DNA from: DATMQA01 sp035566895
Lineage (GTDB): Bacteria; Verrucomicrobiota; Verrucomicrobiia; Limisphaerales; UBA8199
Length of the DNA stretch: 64,000 nucleotides
NCBI GenBank assembly: GCA_035566895.1
Contig: DATMQA010000227.1
Coordinates: 1 to 64,000 of the forward strand
Direction: 5' to 3'
Shown: positions 6,963 to 16,700 of the stretch, piece after piece
How the letters are laid out: each line of letters begins with the position of its first letter
Position numbering within the stretch: position 1 is the stretch's first letter
Program-made: the position numbers and the translations under genes
The notes under the pieces: generated by a model
Databases searched by the model: none
What the model was told of the DNA's origin: nothing
What the model saw: the letters and a program-made list of their open reading frames with translations, nothing else

Positions 6963-7718
6963 CTAGCAGCCTCGCTTTCTGGCGATCACGAGAAGCCGTC
7001 CCCTGTCTCGGCTATACGGTCTGCCATCAAAACCACCGTTCATGCGGATATCCACGAAGCCGCAGGCTCTCAGCAACAGCGAAAGCTCTTCAACAGAATA
7101 CATGCGAGCAGAAGTGCGGAACTCCCTCTTTGTGCCTCCAGACTCAAGCACCCATCGATCTTCAACGCGCTCCATTTTTTCGTCGAAGCTTCTTAAACAC
7201 ATTAACCGTTCCTCCCCTACTCGCTCCTGGATAGGAAACTGACTGGATTGAACAATCTGTTCCTTACTAAGCATGTCGATGAGCAACTGACCACCGTCGA
7301 CCAGCGAAAAGTAGGCGTTTCTTAAGACACGGCAATTCTCTTCGTCTCGGAGGTGGTAGCCGAAAGAATGAAAAATGCTAATAACGGCATGGTAGTACGA
7401 AGGACGCTGGAATTTCAGCATGTCTTCGCGAATAAATTCGCATTCCAGATGTCCTCGCTGTGCAAGGTCTGCTGCGACTGCCAAGAAGGCCGCAGTGCGA
7501 TCTACGCCGGTCACTCGAAATCCCCTCTTGGCCAGCTCCACTGCGAAGCAGCCTTGACCGCAGCATAAGTCGAGAATCCAGGCACCGGACGGCAGGTTGA
7601 GCAATCTCAAGATCCCTTCAGCCGCTCCACTTGTAGTGGTAATTCTTTCAGTGTTGAATAAAAACGGAGCAAGCGCAACCCACAAGTCGTCGTTGTCGTA
7701 CCAGTTAAAACTGTCCAT
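6963..7718 (-). CDS. Class I SAM-dependent methyltransferase
   Basis: The 251-aa product has a Rossmann methyltransferase core: motif I WILDLCCGQGCFAVEL (about residues 47-62), an acidic residue at the end of strand 2 (VTGVDR), REDML, and the VDGGQLLIDML post-motif. The C-terminal part (SVEELSLLLRACGFVDIRM) is the usual 'aGF' tail of ubiE-like small-molecule methyltransferases. The substrate is unknown. Its ATG directly follows the TGA of the GNAT gene (TGAATG), so the two are co-transcribed. It forms the 3' end of a four-gene leftward unit with lower GC than its surroundings. Confidence 0.85.
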   Translation of the reverse strand: MDSFNWYDNDDLWVALAPFLFNTERITTTSGAAEGILRLLNLPSGAWILDLCCGQGCFAVELAKRGFRVTGVDRTAAFLAVAADLAQRGHLECEFIREDMLKFQRPSYYHAVISIFHSFGYHLRDEENCRVLRNAYFSLVDGGQLLIDMLSKEQIVQSSQFPIQERVGEERLMCLRSFDEKMERVEDRWVLESGGTKREFRTSARMYSVEELSLLLRACGFVDIRMNGGFDGRPYSRDRGRLLVIARKRGC

Positions 7719-8384
7719 TCACTTTGCAGATTCAAGTAGCTTCTCGGGATTGTAATCGGACGCAGGAGCATTAGTGCCGACACTCTTATTAGGAACGGTT
7801 GGATCCTCAATCGTAATGTCAATAGGCCGCTGGGCGATCATCCCTCGCGAGACTGCGCGGGAGACTCCGGGCACATACTCAAGTAAATAATGAACATCAT
7901 TGCTCGTGTAAATGAAAGGCAATCTTGCAACAATCTTGCAGCCCATACGCAAGTAATTCCTTACTGCGAGCCAATCTTCAGTCGCAACAAATCCTATAAT
8001 GCGGGTGCCTCTAAAATGTTTGGTGCCAAGATTCCTAAGGAAACGAAAGAGCCAAATTCCGTGACTCGTACGAGGAGTCCAGCTAAACACTAAGAACCCT
8101 CGGGACCCAAGTTGCGATTTGATCTCAGACTCAACGATTGCGCGGAGCGGAGAGGCCAACGGAAGTCGCGTCGCCCGAATGGAAGGGAGATCTACAAGCG
8201 CTATGACCCAGAAAGCGGAATGAATCCCTTGATCGTCTTCGCAGAGGAAAATGCGTCCACCGGCTGTCATAAACTCAGTCGCACCAGCAGCCGACTCGGG
8301 TGGCAGGCCCTTCTCTGAACAGAAGGAGAGCTCGACACGCTCAAGTGACTCGACGTCGGAGAGATTTGCAAGTCTAATGTTCAT
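7719..8384 (-). CDS. GNAT-type N-acetyltransferase
   Basis: I take the ATG at 8384, where MNIRLANLSDVESLERVE begins the GNAT fold; the frame is open to 8600, but the upstream residues lack similarity. The protein is about 221 aa with a canonical beta1-alpha1 start, FLCEDD on the beta4 side, and a C-terminal IIGFVATEDWLAVRNYLRMGCKI segment typical of acetyl-CoA acyltransferases. The last 40 residues are polar. Substrate unknown; it is coupled to the following methyltransferase. Confidence 0.65.
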   Translation of the reverse strand: MNIRLANLSDVESLERVELSFCSEKGLPPESAAGATEFMTAGGRIFLCEDDQGIHSAFWVIALVDLPSIRATRLPLASPLRAIVESEIKSQLGSRGFLVFSWTPRTSHGIWLFRFLRNLGTKHFRGTRIIGFVATEDWLAVRNYLRMGCKIVARLPFIYTSNDVHYLLEYVPGVSRAVSRGMIAQRPIDITIEDPTVPNKSVGTNAPASDYNPEKLLESAK

Positions 8385-8517
8385 ACAAGTTTCGTCGCCG
8401 CTGGCATTAGGCGTCCTTCGCAAGCAAGCGAAGGAGAGCGTAATTCTAATTTCACAGCCGGCAAAGCCTTGAGACGCGACTTGCGTGAGTGTGAGGGTGG
8501 CATTTTGCGCACGAACT

Positions 8518-9105
8518 CTAAATCGGCCAGGCAGGCGTTTCGGACAAAATAGCGCGAAACCGCTGTAGCCACCGGGAGTTCCGAACGACCACGAACACAA
8601 CTCGAAATAGTATGCAAAAGACCATATATCCGATTATAGCGTTCCTCAGTTGGTTATCAAATTGTAATTTAAATTGTTCGTTAAGGCGCCAAATAACGAC
8701 AAACAGAGAAAATATGTAAACATTGATCAGGTTGAAGGCTGCCTCCACGGGCTTGCGGTTGAGGTAACCCCAAAAAATCACGCAGAAAAGATATGACGCA
8801 AACCAGAACTGAAACTCGTTATAGGGAAGTTGCGAAAAAGAATCTCCGCGGATAAAAAAGACACAACAGAAACAAATGCACCAGAGTTGTGCGATATGAA
8901 CAAAAGTATTAAGTAACAACTTACCTTGACTCGTGGAATCGCCTGGCATAAAAAAATGTTCCGTCCAAAACCATTCAATCCAAAGAAATGCGAAAGGAAG
9001 CAAGTGAAGCCACAGTGTCTGCCAAGTTTTTGCATAAAAAAGGATTGGATCCTTGTCGATTGTAATCAGGACTACAAAAGCGGCAGCGAGGATCACGGCA
9101 TACAT
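8518..9105 (-). CDS. Six-helix membrane protein, unknown
   Basis: Start taken at ATG 9105 (MYAVILAAAFVVLITID), 41 bp after the symporter stop; the longer frame to 9417 overlaps the symporter. About 195 aa with around six hydrophobic segments and aromatic-rich loops (WIEWFWTEHFF). No family recognised. It lies between a sodium:solute symporter and a GNAT gene and may be a membrane partner of either. Confidence 0.6.
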   Translation of the reverse strand: MYAVILAAAFVVLITIDKDPILFYAKTWQTLWLHLLPFAFLWIEWFWTEHFFMPGDSTSQGKLLLNTFVHIAQLWCICFCCVFFIRGDSFSQLPYNEFQFWFASYLFCVIFWGYLNRKPVEAAFNLINVYIFSLFVVIWRLNEQFKLQFDNQLRNAIIGYMVFCILFRVVFVVVRNSRWLQRFRAILSETPAWPI

Positions 9106-9146
9106 TTCGCTTACGACATGCCTGATCCGCTCCGGGTCTAGGCCTG

Positions 9147-10532
9147 TTACCTGCCCAACTTGCGACTGATCGCTACGACCGCACATATGTAGGTTAGAGT
9201 ACTTAAGCTTACCGCCGGGACGAAGGCAAGGTTCGGCCCAAGAGGGGTGACAAGCGCCGCGAGGAACGCCACAATTCCAATTATTAAGGAATAAAAGGCG
9301 GCCCTTTCGAAGCGGTTGTCTAGCCATAGTCCACCGACGAGAGAAGGAGCTAAAATGCCAATGATCTGACAGCCAATGATGAGCTGATCCACGATTCCGC
9401 CGAGGCGAGAAGCGCAAAGAGCGCCTATCAGCGCAACCGCCCCAGTGATGAGCTTCTTCTCGCGGAATGTTAGCTGCTTGTTTAGTCGGTACTGAAAAAT
9501 GTCCAGGCTCAATGTTGAGGATGCTACCAGCGTCATTCCACTTACGGTGGACATAATTGCTCCTAAGAGGCTGACCGCTGCGAGACCTCTAGCACCTTCT
9601 GGTAATGAAATGCGGATGAGATCGATGAGCGCTAGATCAGGTGTTAGCAACTTCGGATTCAAGAGACGTTCAGCCAAGCCCAGTATAGTCGGTATGAGAA
9701 TCATTGGGGCATTCAGAAGCGCTGCTAAGAAGAAGAGATTCCTCGCTTTGGTTTTCTTCACAGATTCGTCCTTCAATGAAAAGAGGAGTTGCCAGAACTC
9801 CATGCTGGCAAAGAGGACTGGGATACCGAACACAATGCTGCCGAAGAAGAACACTTCTCCTTTGTTGTTAAAAGGATTGAAGTAATCTGAGGGCAAGTGA
9901 AGAATCTGGTCTGTCGTGACATGCCCGTGGAAGAGGAAATACGGTAGCACTATGAGCACTCCGACGAACATTACAACAAAATGGAATCCGTCCGTATACA
10001 TGTCTCCCTTGATGCCTCTAAGGCTGGTGAGGGCGATCATCAATACGGCGGAGGTAATAATTGAGAATGAAACGGTGCTTCCAGTCCAGTAGGCCATCAT
10101 TTGCGAGAGGCCTCGGAACTGAGCGGAGATGAAAATCAAATACGCGAGCAATATCAGCAATGATGAGAGTAAATGCGACCGCCGTGAAGAGTAGCGTAGC
10201 AAGTAGAATTGGCTAAGCGTCGATAGCTGCCCATTCTCAGCAAGCTTCTTTAGCCTACTGGCACATAAGCCCAAAAAAAGGAACCCGAAGACAACGATGA
10301 AGCTGATATTGAGCCCCCAGGAAATTCCTTTGTCGAACCCGGCTGAAGCTACGCCAAGCAGCGTGGCAGCCCCAACATTAGTCGAGACAACGGAGAACAA
10401 CGTAAGCCAGGTTGATCTTGCGTTGCGCGTGACAAAGTAGTTATTTGGGTCCTGGTCTCTTGCCAGCCAAAAGCCGACTCCCGCTACCGCGGCTAGATAG
10501 GTGACAATTATAATGACGTCCCAAAATTCCAT
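9147..10532 (-). CDS. Sodium:solute symporter (SSS family)
   Basis: The 461-aa polytopic protein has about 13 membrane segments, starting with VIIIVTYLAAVAGVGFWLA and DPNNYFVTRNARS, which match the first helices of the SSS/SLC5 family. TM3 and TM6-8 features (LRGIKGDMYTDGFHFVVM, and GAIMSTVSGMTLVASSTLSLD near residues 330-350, the sodium-site helix) support an active transporter. Substrate unknown. It is the first gene of the leftward unit of symporter, membrane protein, GNAT and methyltransferase. The region is visibly AT-richer than flanking genes. Confidence 0.85.
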   Translation of the reverse strand: MEFWDVIIIVTYLAAVAGVGFWLARDQDPNNYFVTRNARSTWLTLFSVVSTNVGAATLLGVASAGFDKGISWGLNISFIVVFGFLFLGLCASRLKKLAENGQLSTLSQFYLLRYSSRRSHLLSSLLILLAYLIFISAQFRGLSQMMAYWTGSTVSFSIITSAVLMIALTSLRGIKGDMYTDGFHFVVMFVGVLIVLPYFLFHGHVTTDQILHLPSDYFNPFNNKGEVFFFGSIVFGIPVLFASMEFWQLLFSLKDESVKKTKARNLFFLAALLNAPMILIPTILGLAERLLNPKLLTPDLALIDLIRISLPEGARGLAAVSLLGAIMSTVSGMTLVASSTLSLDIFQYRLNKQLTFREKKLITGAVALIGALCASRLGGIVDQLIIGCQIIGILAPSLVGGLWLDNRFERAAFYSLIIGIVAFLAALVTPLGPNLAFVPAVSLSTLTYICAVVAISRKLGR

Positions 10533-10793
10533 ATTTATTCTGTATTGCTATCTCTCAGCCAAGGCGCCCTTCGTATTCTCAGCCAGCAATTTCGCGTATC
10601 CTGCGCTATCTCTCAGAAAGCTCCTCAGGGAAAAGCAAATAACGTTGACTTATTAAACCGCATTTTGATGCGCCGGTCAAGCGTTTTGATTGGAGGCAGA
10701 GGGGAAACGAAGAAGCCTCCGTACATGGAAACAGTGAGCGATTATATCACACTTCCGATTTGACTGAGCAAAAGCGCACCGTCCCCACCGTTA
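10533..10793. other. 261-bp intergenic stretch
   Basis: The upstream region of the leftward symporter gene. I see no supported gene, repeat or clear promoter; short open frames here lack any coding character. Confidence 0.4.
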
Positions 10794-11012
10794 TCATTCC
10801 CCTGCAGCCATATGAATGCGCTCGCTAAGGAGCCGAACACCTTCCTCTTGCCGTATCAACAAGGGGAGCTTATCCGCTGTTAGGCGCGAGCGATGGATGG
10901 GCACCATATTCTTTTCATCGTTGTCGCCGATCCACGCACGAATATTGAATTGCTCCACGTACGCGTACTCGAAGACCATTGTTCTTTGGGGCCGTCGATC
11001 GCCTAATTCCAT
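10794..11012 (-). CDS. Short paralogue of the C-terminus of the neighbouring PEGA/TPR protein
   Basis: The 72-aa frame MELGDRRPQ... aligns with the last about 65 residues of the protein encoded at 11052-12842: FNIRAWIGD with FSIGAWIGT, MVPIHRSRLTADKL with YVPVHQSRMEMTDKL, and LLSERIHMAAGE with IVTERIKVAIGQ. It is either a free-standing small gene or the remnant of a tandem duplicate. It lies 39 bp downstream of its longer relative, on the same strand. Function unknown. Confidence 0.5.
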   Translation of the reverse strand: MELGDRRPQRTMVFEYAYVEQFNIRAWIGDNDEKNMVPIHRSRLTADKLPLLIRQEEGVRLLSERIHMAAGE

Positions 11013-11051
11013 GCTTGTTGTGAATTAAAGCGAATCCCGGCAGGGCGAGTG

Positions 11052-12842
11052 TTACTGCCCAATCGCCACCTTGATTCGTTCGGTCACAATCTGAATTCCC
11101 TCCTTTACCCGAGCCTGGAGTTTATCCGTCATCTCCATCCGAGACTGGTGAACAGGCACATAATTCACTTCGACCGGCGTCCCAATCCAAGCTCCGATGC
11201 TGAACTTGTTCACAGCCACAGATTTGTATTCCAAAACTTTGAAGAGAATCTGTGTTTCGTCATCTCGCGTTTGCCCACACACGATGATGCACTGCCTGCG
11301 TCCGGCGCTGGTTGCCAAGACCGTGCTCAATTGTTGCACAGCCTCGATCGCGAACACTTCCGGCTCCGACGATATGACGCGCACGTCCGTAAAGATTGGC
11401 TGCCCGTTCTTCAACGTGCTCAAGATAAGCGCTTGAATTTCTGAGACCCGCTTACTGGTCTTGAGTTCCTGGAGGTCGAATAAGGTTGCATCGTTTGAGT
11501 TGGTCAGGACGGAATCGAACACTTTCTTCGGGTGCTCCAATCGTTCCCGCTTCATTCGTTCGATTTGTTCCGGCTCATGTTTCTTGAAATCTGCCATCAA
11601 TTCTTTTACCTCTCCGCTCTCCGGCAGTGATTGCAGCGCCGATTCCAACTCCTTGACGGCCGCTATGTAGTCACCTTGCTTCCCCAGTTTCTCAGCCTGC
11701 CGAAGACTTTTACGTCCCAGACATTCCTTTTTCGTTGCAACCGCTTCAGTATCACTCGGCTTGGCTAGCAGCGCATCTGTTGCTGCCTCCAGCGCCCGGT
11801 CGTAATCCGCCGCGGCCAGATATTGCCGGGCAGCGGCGATAGCCCTGCCATAACTGACACTGACAAGATTTGTGCGAAAGGCGTTAGTCTGTTGGGCTGA
11901 GATTTCCAGAGAAACTGCAGCCGCTTCATATCCCTCTCGCCTCAACAGGAATTGCCATCGCCCAGGCGTCAGTTCCGCCAATGTGAGAGGTGTCGTACCA
12001 CATTCGCGCCCATTTTTGGTCGCCACAGTTGCACCGACAGGCTCTGTTTCAAGGACGGCGGTCCCATACTCGATTTGAACCTCCATGCTGTTAGTTACAG
12101 CCGCTTTGACCGTTAGCGCTTCATCCCGGCGATTTCCGTGGTGCCACGCAACCAATCTGTAGTTCCCCTGCGGCACATCCTGCACCGTGGAAGGAAAATC
12201 ACCGCCTTCCACTAATTCATTGTCGCCTTTCAACAACTGGAAAGACGCACCCAGGCGGTTGCAAGCCAATCGCATTGTGCCAAGTCTTGGCGTGAAATTC
12301 CACGACCCGGGAGTGGTCATAAACACGCTCACCTCTCCAGCCTCTCGCCAGTGCGGGTATTCAGCTTCGACGACGTACCGGTCGGTCGGCACCGAGAGCG
12401 TTGTGCTCGCGCTGTTGGTGAGCGTCGCCTCGAATTCCGGTCCACGAATAGTGATCCTTGCCGCAGGCGGTTCGGATCGTATCGTCAGTGTGCCTTTGGC
12501 ACGCTTCAAACTGATGTCGCCCAGGTTCTGTTCGCCATACCAGATGAACAGATTCGTCGAGAACGGTTCCACTTTAGAGTGAGCAATAGAGAACTTGTGC
12601 GAACCGAGTGACAGCCGCCAACCGCTACTGATCGGAAGACCGTCCAGAGTTGGGATTAACTCAAATGAAAGCGGCTGGCCTTCTAGGCTGACAGAAAACC
12701 GCAGTCGCGTCCGCTCCATCAACTGCTGATGCTTATGAATCGCAAACAGCACAAGGACAAGGGCCGCCCACCAAAGTAGTGGACGTAGGGATCGCAGCCA
12801 AGGGCGATCGCGTTTCCGAACAGTTGGCTTTGCTTCATCCAT
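11052..12842 (-). CDS. Membrane-anchored PEGA-domain/TPR protein
   Basis: 596 aa. A basic N-terminus precedes one membrane segment (about 22-39, LLWWAALVLVLFAIH). The following periplasmic-side region has repeated PEGA-like beta units (GTLTIRSEPPAARITIRG, GTAVLETEPVGATVATKNGR with the CGTTPLTLAELTPG signature). Then a TPR-like helical region (ARQYLAAADYDRALEAATDALLAKPSDTEA and the next repeat, about 335-410) and a C-terminal alpha/beta module (about 470-596) that is duplicated downstream. PEGA proteins are usually surface or peptidoglycan-related. It is divergent from the membrane-protein/coupling-ATPase pair. Role in the element unclear. Confidence 0.7.
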   Translation of the reverse strand: MDEAKPTVRKRDRPWLRSLRPLLWWAALVLVLFAIHKHQQLMERTRLRFSVSLEGQPLSFELIPTLDGLPISSGWRLSLGSHKFSIAHSKVEPFSTNLFIWYGEQNLGDISLKRAKGTLTIRSEPPAARITIRGPEFEATLTNSASTTLSVPTDRYVVEAEYPHWREAGEVSVFMTTPGSWNFTPRLGTMRLACNRLGASFQLLKGDNELVEGGDFPSTVQDVPQGNYRLVAWHHGNRRDEALTVKAAVTNSMEVQIEYGTAVLETEPVGATVATKNGRECGTTPLTLAELTPGRWQFLLRREGYEAAAVSLEISAQQTNAFRTNLVSVSYGRAIAAARQYLAAADYDRALEAATDALLAKPSDTEAVATKKECLGRKSLRQAEKLGKQGDYIAAVKELESALQSLPESGEVKELMADFKKHEPEQIERMKRERLEHPKKVFDSVLTNSNDATLFDLQELKTSKRVSEIQALILSTLKNGQPIFTDVRVISSEPEVFAIEAVQQLSTVLATSAGRRQCIIVCGQTRDDETQILFKVLEYKSVAVNKFSIGAWIGTPVEVNYVPVHQSRMEMTDKLQARVKEGIQIVTERIKVAIGQ

Positions 12843-12955
12843 GGCTTAGCCTCACGGAAGCAAAAAACGACACCCCCGGAATGAAATCTTGCCGCGCCTG
12901 TTTTGGCGTTGACCTCTAAGTACCCTGGACGCCATACTCAACCCGGATATTGGGT

Positions 12956-13714
12956 ATGGCGACATCTGGAATCAAGCCCAAAGAAAAAGGCGTCTTCCTG
13001 CGCAACTGCATCGATTTCGTCTTCGGGTTCGAGAATAAGAGGGGAGAAATCCTGGACTCCTGGATCCTCTTTGCCGACAGCTTCACTTTCCCCCCACAAG
13101 AGTTCTACGCATCCCTTGAGAAGGAGATGGCTTCGCGCAAAATCCCGAGCATGGAGATTATAAAGGAGGAGTTCAGCGAAGGCGGGTTGTTGTCCGACAA
13201 ACGGACTTATCTGCGCCTGTTCCGCGAACGTCTGGCGCTTTACACCTGCGCGGCACCGTTTGGAACCGGCTACTTCTTTTCATTCCGTGCCGTATATGTT
13301 CCAGCCCTGGTTCGCCTTTGGCACATCCTGGCCTTACTCTTTTTTCTCAATGTGATCGGCGGTCTCCTACTCATGTTCTTGGGGTTTACGTTTGCTATAG
13401 TGGCTTTGGCCGCCCTGCCTTTCGCCGTTGCCGCGGTCTTCCGGAACGCCACAGCAGCTGGCGTCCGCGACCTCGACACCATGCTCTTGAAAATCCCCGT
13501 CGTTTCCACAATTTACGAAAACTGGTTTCGGGAAGACACTTACTATCGCATTGACACCAGATCCATGTATTTGCAGACTCTGCCCGAGATCGTGAGAAAA
13601 CTTGCCGAGGAGATCACGGCGGCCAAGGGTGCCAAGTTGCTTCCGCAGAATGAACACCCACCGATGATTGGCGAACTTCACAATGGGCTGGCGGCCATTC
13701 AGACGCGGCAATGA
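12956..13714 (+). CDS. Membrane protein paired with the coupling ATPase
   Basis: About 252 aa from ATG 12956 (a TTG six bases upstream is in frame). A soluble N-terminal half (FGFENKRGEILDSWILF) is followed by two adjacent membrane helices (about 120-165, ILALLFFLNVIGGLLLMFLGF and IVALAALPFAVAAVF), then a soluble tail ending near IGELHNGLAAIQ. It ends 6 bp before the VirD4/TraD-like gene, so the two are co-translated and may form a membrane anchor for the ATPase, which itself lacks obvious membrane helices. Confidence 0.65.
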   Translation: MATSGIKPKEKGVFLRNCIDFVFGFENKRGEILDSWILFADSFTFPPQEFYASLEKEMASRKIPSMEIIKEEFSEGGLLSDKRTYLRLFRERLALYTCAAPFGTGYFFSFRAVYVPALVRLWHILALLFFLNVIGGLLLMFLGFTFAIVALAALPFAVAAVFRNATAAGVRDLDTMLLKIPVVSTIYENWFREDTYYRIDTRSMYLQTLPEIVRKLAEEITAAKGAKLLPQNEHPPMIGELHNGLAAIQTRQ

Positions 13715-13720
13715 TTTCGC

Positions 13721-16700
13721 ATGCCCTCGGTTCATGAGCAATTGACCGAGCAGTTCCGGCAGTGGGAAATACGCGGGCGTGGCTGGCAGGTGTTCCCGGA
13801 TCCGGTGCATCCCGAACCTCCCTTTCGACCGTTTCCCGGCCACTACCTTCCCCCGCAACCCGAAGTGGATGACGGTCGCAGGCCAACGTTTCTGAGTTCC
13901 TTCGTCCGCAAGCTGAGCGACAGAATCAGCACCGAACGGCCCCTCCCGCCTATTATTGCCGAACCGGAAGAGGAACTCGAACCGCTGCCCTTGAGTCGCG
14001 ACCCGCTCACGGAGCTTCAGACTTCCCTGCCGGCTAAGTTGGACGTCAGTCCCGAGGCCTTCGCCCAGTTCCTTCGCAATCTCGCCCTTTGCCGTGAGCC
14101 GATTGCGTTTGAACTACTCGGCCTTCCAAACCACGTCATCACCCAGTTTGCCGCCCACGCTGCCGATGCGCCAGTTGTGCGCCGCCAGTTGGAGGCGTAT
14201 TTCCCGGAAGCGCTCTTTCAAGAGCGCCAGGGCACGTTGGAAAACACCTGGCTCGACTGTAAAGGAACGGAAGCCTGGGTAGTCGAATTCGGCTTAGAGC
14301 GCGAATTCATGTTCGCGCTCTCCGTAGGCAAAATTGATCCCTTCATCGGCATCATCGGGGCGCTCTCGGAATTGCAACCTGGCGAGCTTGGTTTGTTCCA
14401 GGTCCTTTTCCAACCTGTATCTCATCCTTGGGCCGAGAGCGTTACGGATTCGGTGACCGGCGCGGATGGCCGACCGATATTCGTGAACGTGCCGGAGCTG
14501 GCAAATGCAGCGGAGGCAAAGATTTCCCGCTCGCTTTACGCCGCTGTGGTGCGAGTTGCCGTCCAAACTGAATCCTGGGAACGGACGGTTCAGTTGACAC
14601 AAGACCTAGCCGGTTCGCTACGCGTGTTCGCGCATCCCCAGGGCAATGCTCTCATTCCGCTCACCAACGAAGACTACCCGTTCGACGATCACGTGGAAGA
14701 TGTCCTCAAACGGCAGTCCCGGCGCTCCGGCATGCTCCTCAACCGCGACGAGTTGATCGGCTTTGTACATCTGCCTTCGAGCGCGGTGCGCTCCCCAGTG
14801 CTAGAGCGTGAGACCGGCAAGACCAAGGCCGCGCCGGCCATAGTGCGCCAAGCTTCCGGCGTATTGCTTGGTGATAACGTGCACGCTGGGAAGTCGATTG
14901 CGGTAAGACTTACGACGGAGCAGCGCGTCCGGCATACCCACATCATCGGCGCCTCGGGCACAGGCAAATCCACTCTGCTCTTCAATCTCATCCGCCAGGA
15001 CATCGAGAACGGCGAGGGTCTTGCCGTTCTCGACCCCCACGGCGATCTGGTAGATCGAGTTTTGGGAATCATTCCGCCAAATCGCATCGGGGACGTGGTT
15101 CTCGTTGATCCGTCCGACGAACAGTATTCCGTCGGGTTCAATATCCTGTCGGCTCATTCCGATCTCGAAAAGAATCTGCTGGCGTCTGACCTCGTTTCCG
15201 TCTTCCAGCGCCTCTCCACCAGTTGGGGCGACCAAATGGGTTCCGTTCTGAACAACGCCGTCCTGGCCTTTTTGGAAAGCACTCGACGCGGCACGCTCGC
15301 GGACCTGCGCAGGTTCCTCATCGAGCCGGCTTTTCGCGCCGACTTCCTCAAAAGCGTTCAAGATCCCGCTCTACTGTATTACTGGCAAAAGGGCTTCCCC
15401 CAATTGTCGGGCAACAAATCCATCGGCCCGGCCCTCACCCGGCTTGACACATTCCTCAGCCCGAAGCCGATCCGGCACATGGTCTCCCAGCCCGAAAACC
15501 GTTTGGACTTCGCCCACATCACCGATACGGGCAAAATCTTCCTGGCCAAACTCTCCCAGGGCCTCTTGGGCCGGGAGAACTCATATCTCCTGGGAACGTT
15601 GCTCGTATCGAAGTTCCAGCAACTGGCGATGGCGCGGCAGGCCCAGCGGATCACCGCGCGCCGGAGCTTCTGGCTCTACATCGACGAGTTCCACAATTTC
15701 ATTACTCCCAGCATGGCGGAGATCCTCTCCGGGGCGCGCAAGTATCGCGTCGGGTTGATTCTCGCCCACCAGGAGTTGCGCCAGTTGCAACGTGATTCCG
15801 AAGTATCGAGCGCGGTAATGTCCAATCCGTTCACCCGAGTTGTTTTTCGGGTTGGCGACGACGATGCCCGGAAACTGGCGGACGGGTTTGCATTCTTTGA
15901 ACCCAGGGATTTGCAGAACCTTGAGACCGGACATGCCGTAGCCCGGATCGAGCGCAGCGATTTTGATTTCAACCTCACCGTTCCGCTGCCCGCCGAATCG
16001 GATGAAACCGAGGCGGCGCAGCGACGGCAGGAAGTCATCACGGCTTCCAGAGAAAAGTATGCGGTGCCAAGAGCGCAGGTCGAAGCGCTCCTGCTCAAGG
16101 CTTGGGAAGCCGAAAAGCCCGAGGAGAAGCCCGCCCCTAAAGCAGCAGTCGTTCCGGCCAAGCGCCCGGTTTCAGAACCAGTCCCGGCTAAGGCTCCCCC
16201 TTCCCCACCACTCCCGGAAGTGCCTCCCTCCGAAAAGAAAGCACCCACGCTTTCGGAAGGAAGAGTCCCTGCAATACCGGCTGATCTTGGCCGGGGCGGA
16301 GCACAGCATCAGGCGATTCAGCAGCGTATCAAGCAGTCTGCGGAAAAACTCGGTTTCCGAAGCGTAATCGAGAAACAGATTCTGGACGGGCAGGGGAGCG
16401 TTGATTTGCTCTTGGAGCGGAGCGATGAAACCATTGCGTGCGAAATTTCCATCAGCACCACAATCGATCACGAGGTTGGCAACGTCGTCAAGTGCCTGAA
16501 AGCGGGCTTTCCTAAAGTGGCGGTTATTTGCCTCGAAAAGGTCAGGCTACGAAAGATTGGCGCGGCGGTCGCCGGCAGTCTCGGTTCGGAAATGGCAGCA
16601 CGTGTCATGTATTCGCAGCCTGACCCGTTCATCGCGCATTTGCAGACACTTGCTCCGCCCATTCCGAAAGCCCCGGCAGCGCCGGAGACCAGAAGGGGGT

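Noticed and set aside
6935..7234. Continuation of the DUF6166 frame to 7234
   Set aside because: Lies antisense to the conserved C-terminal part of the methyltransferase gene and shows no family similarity.
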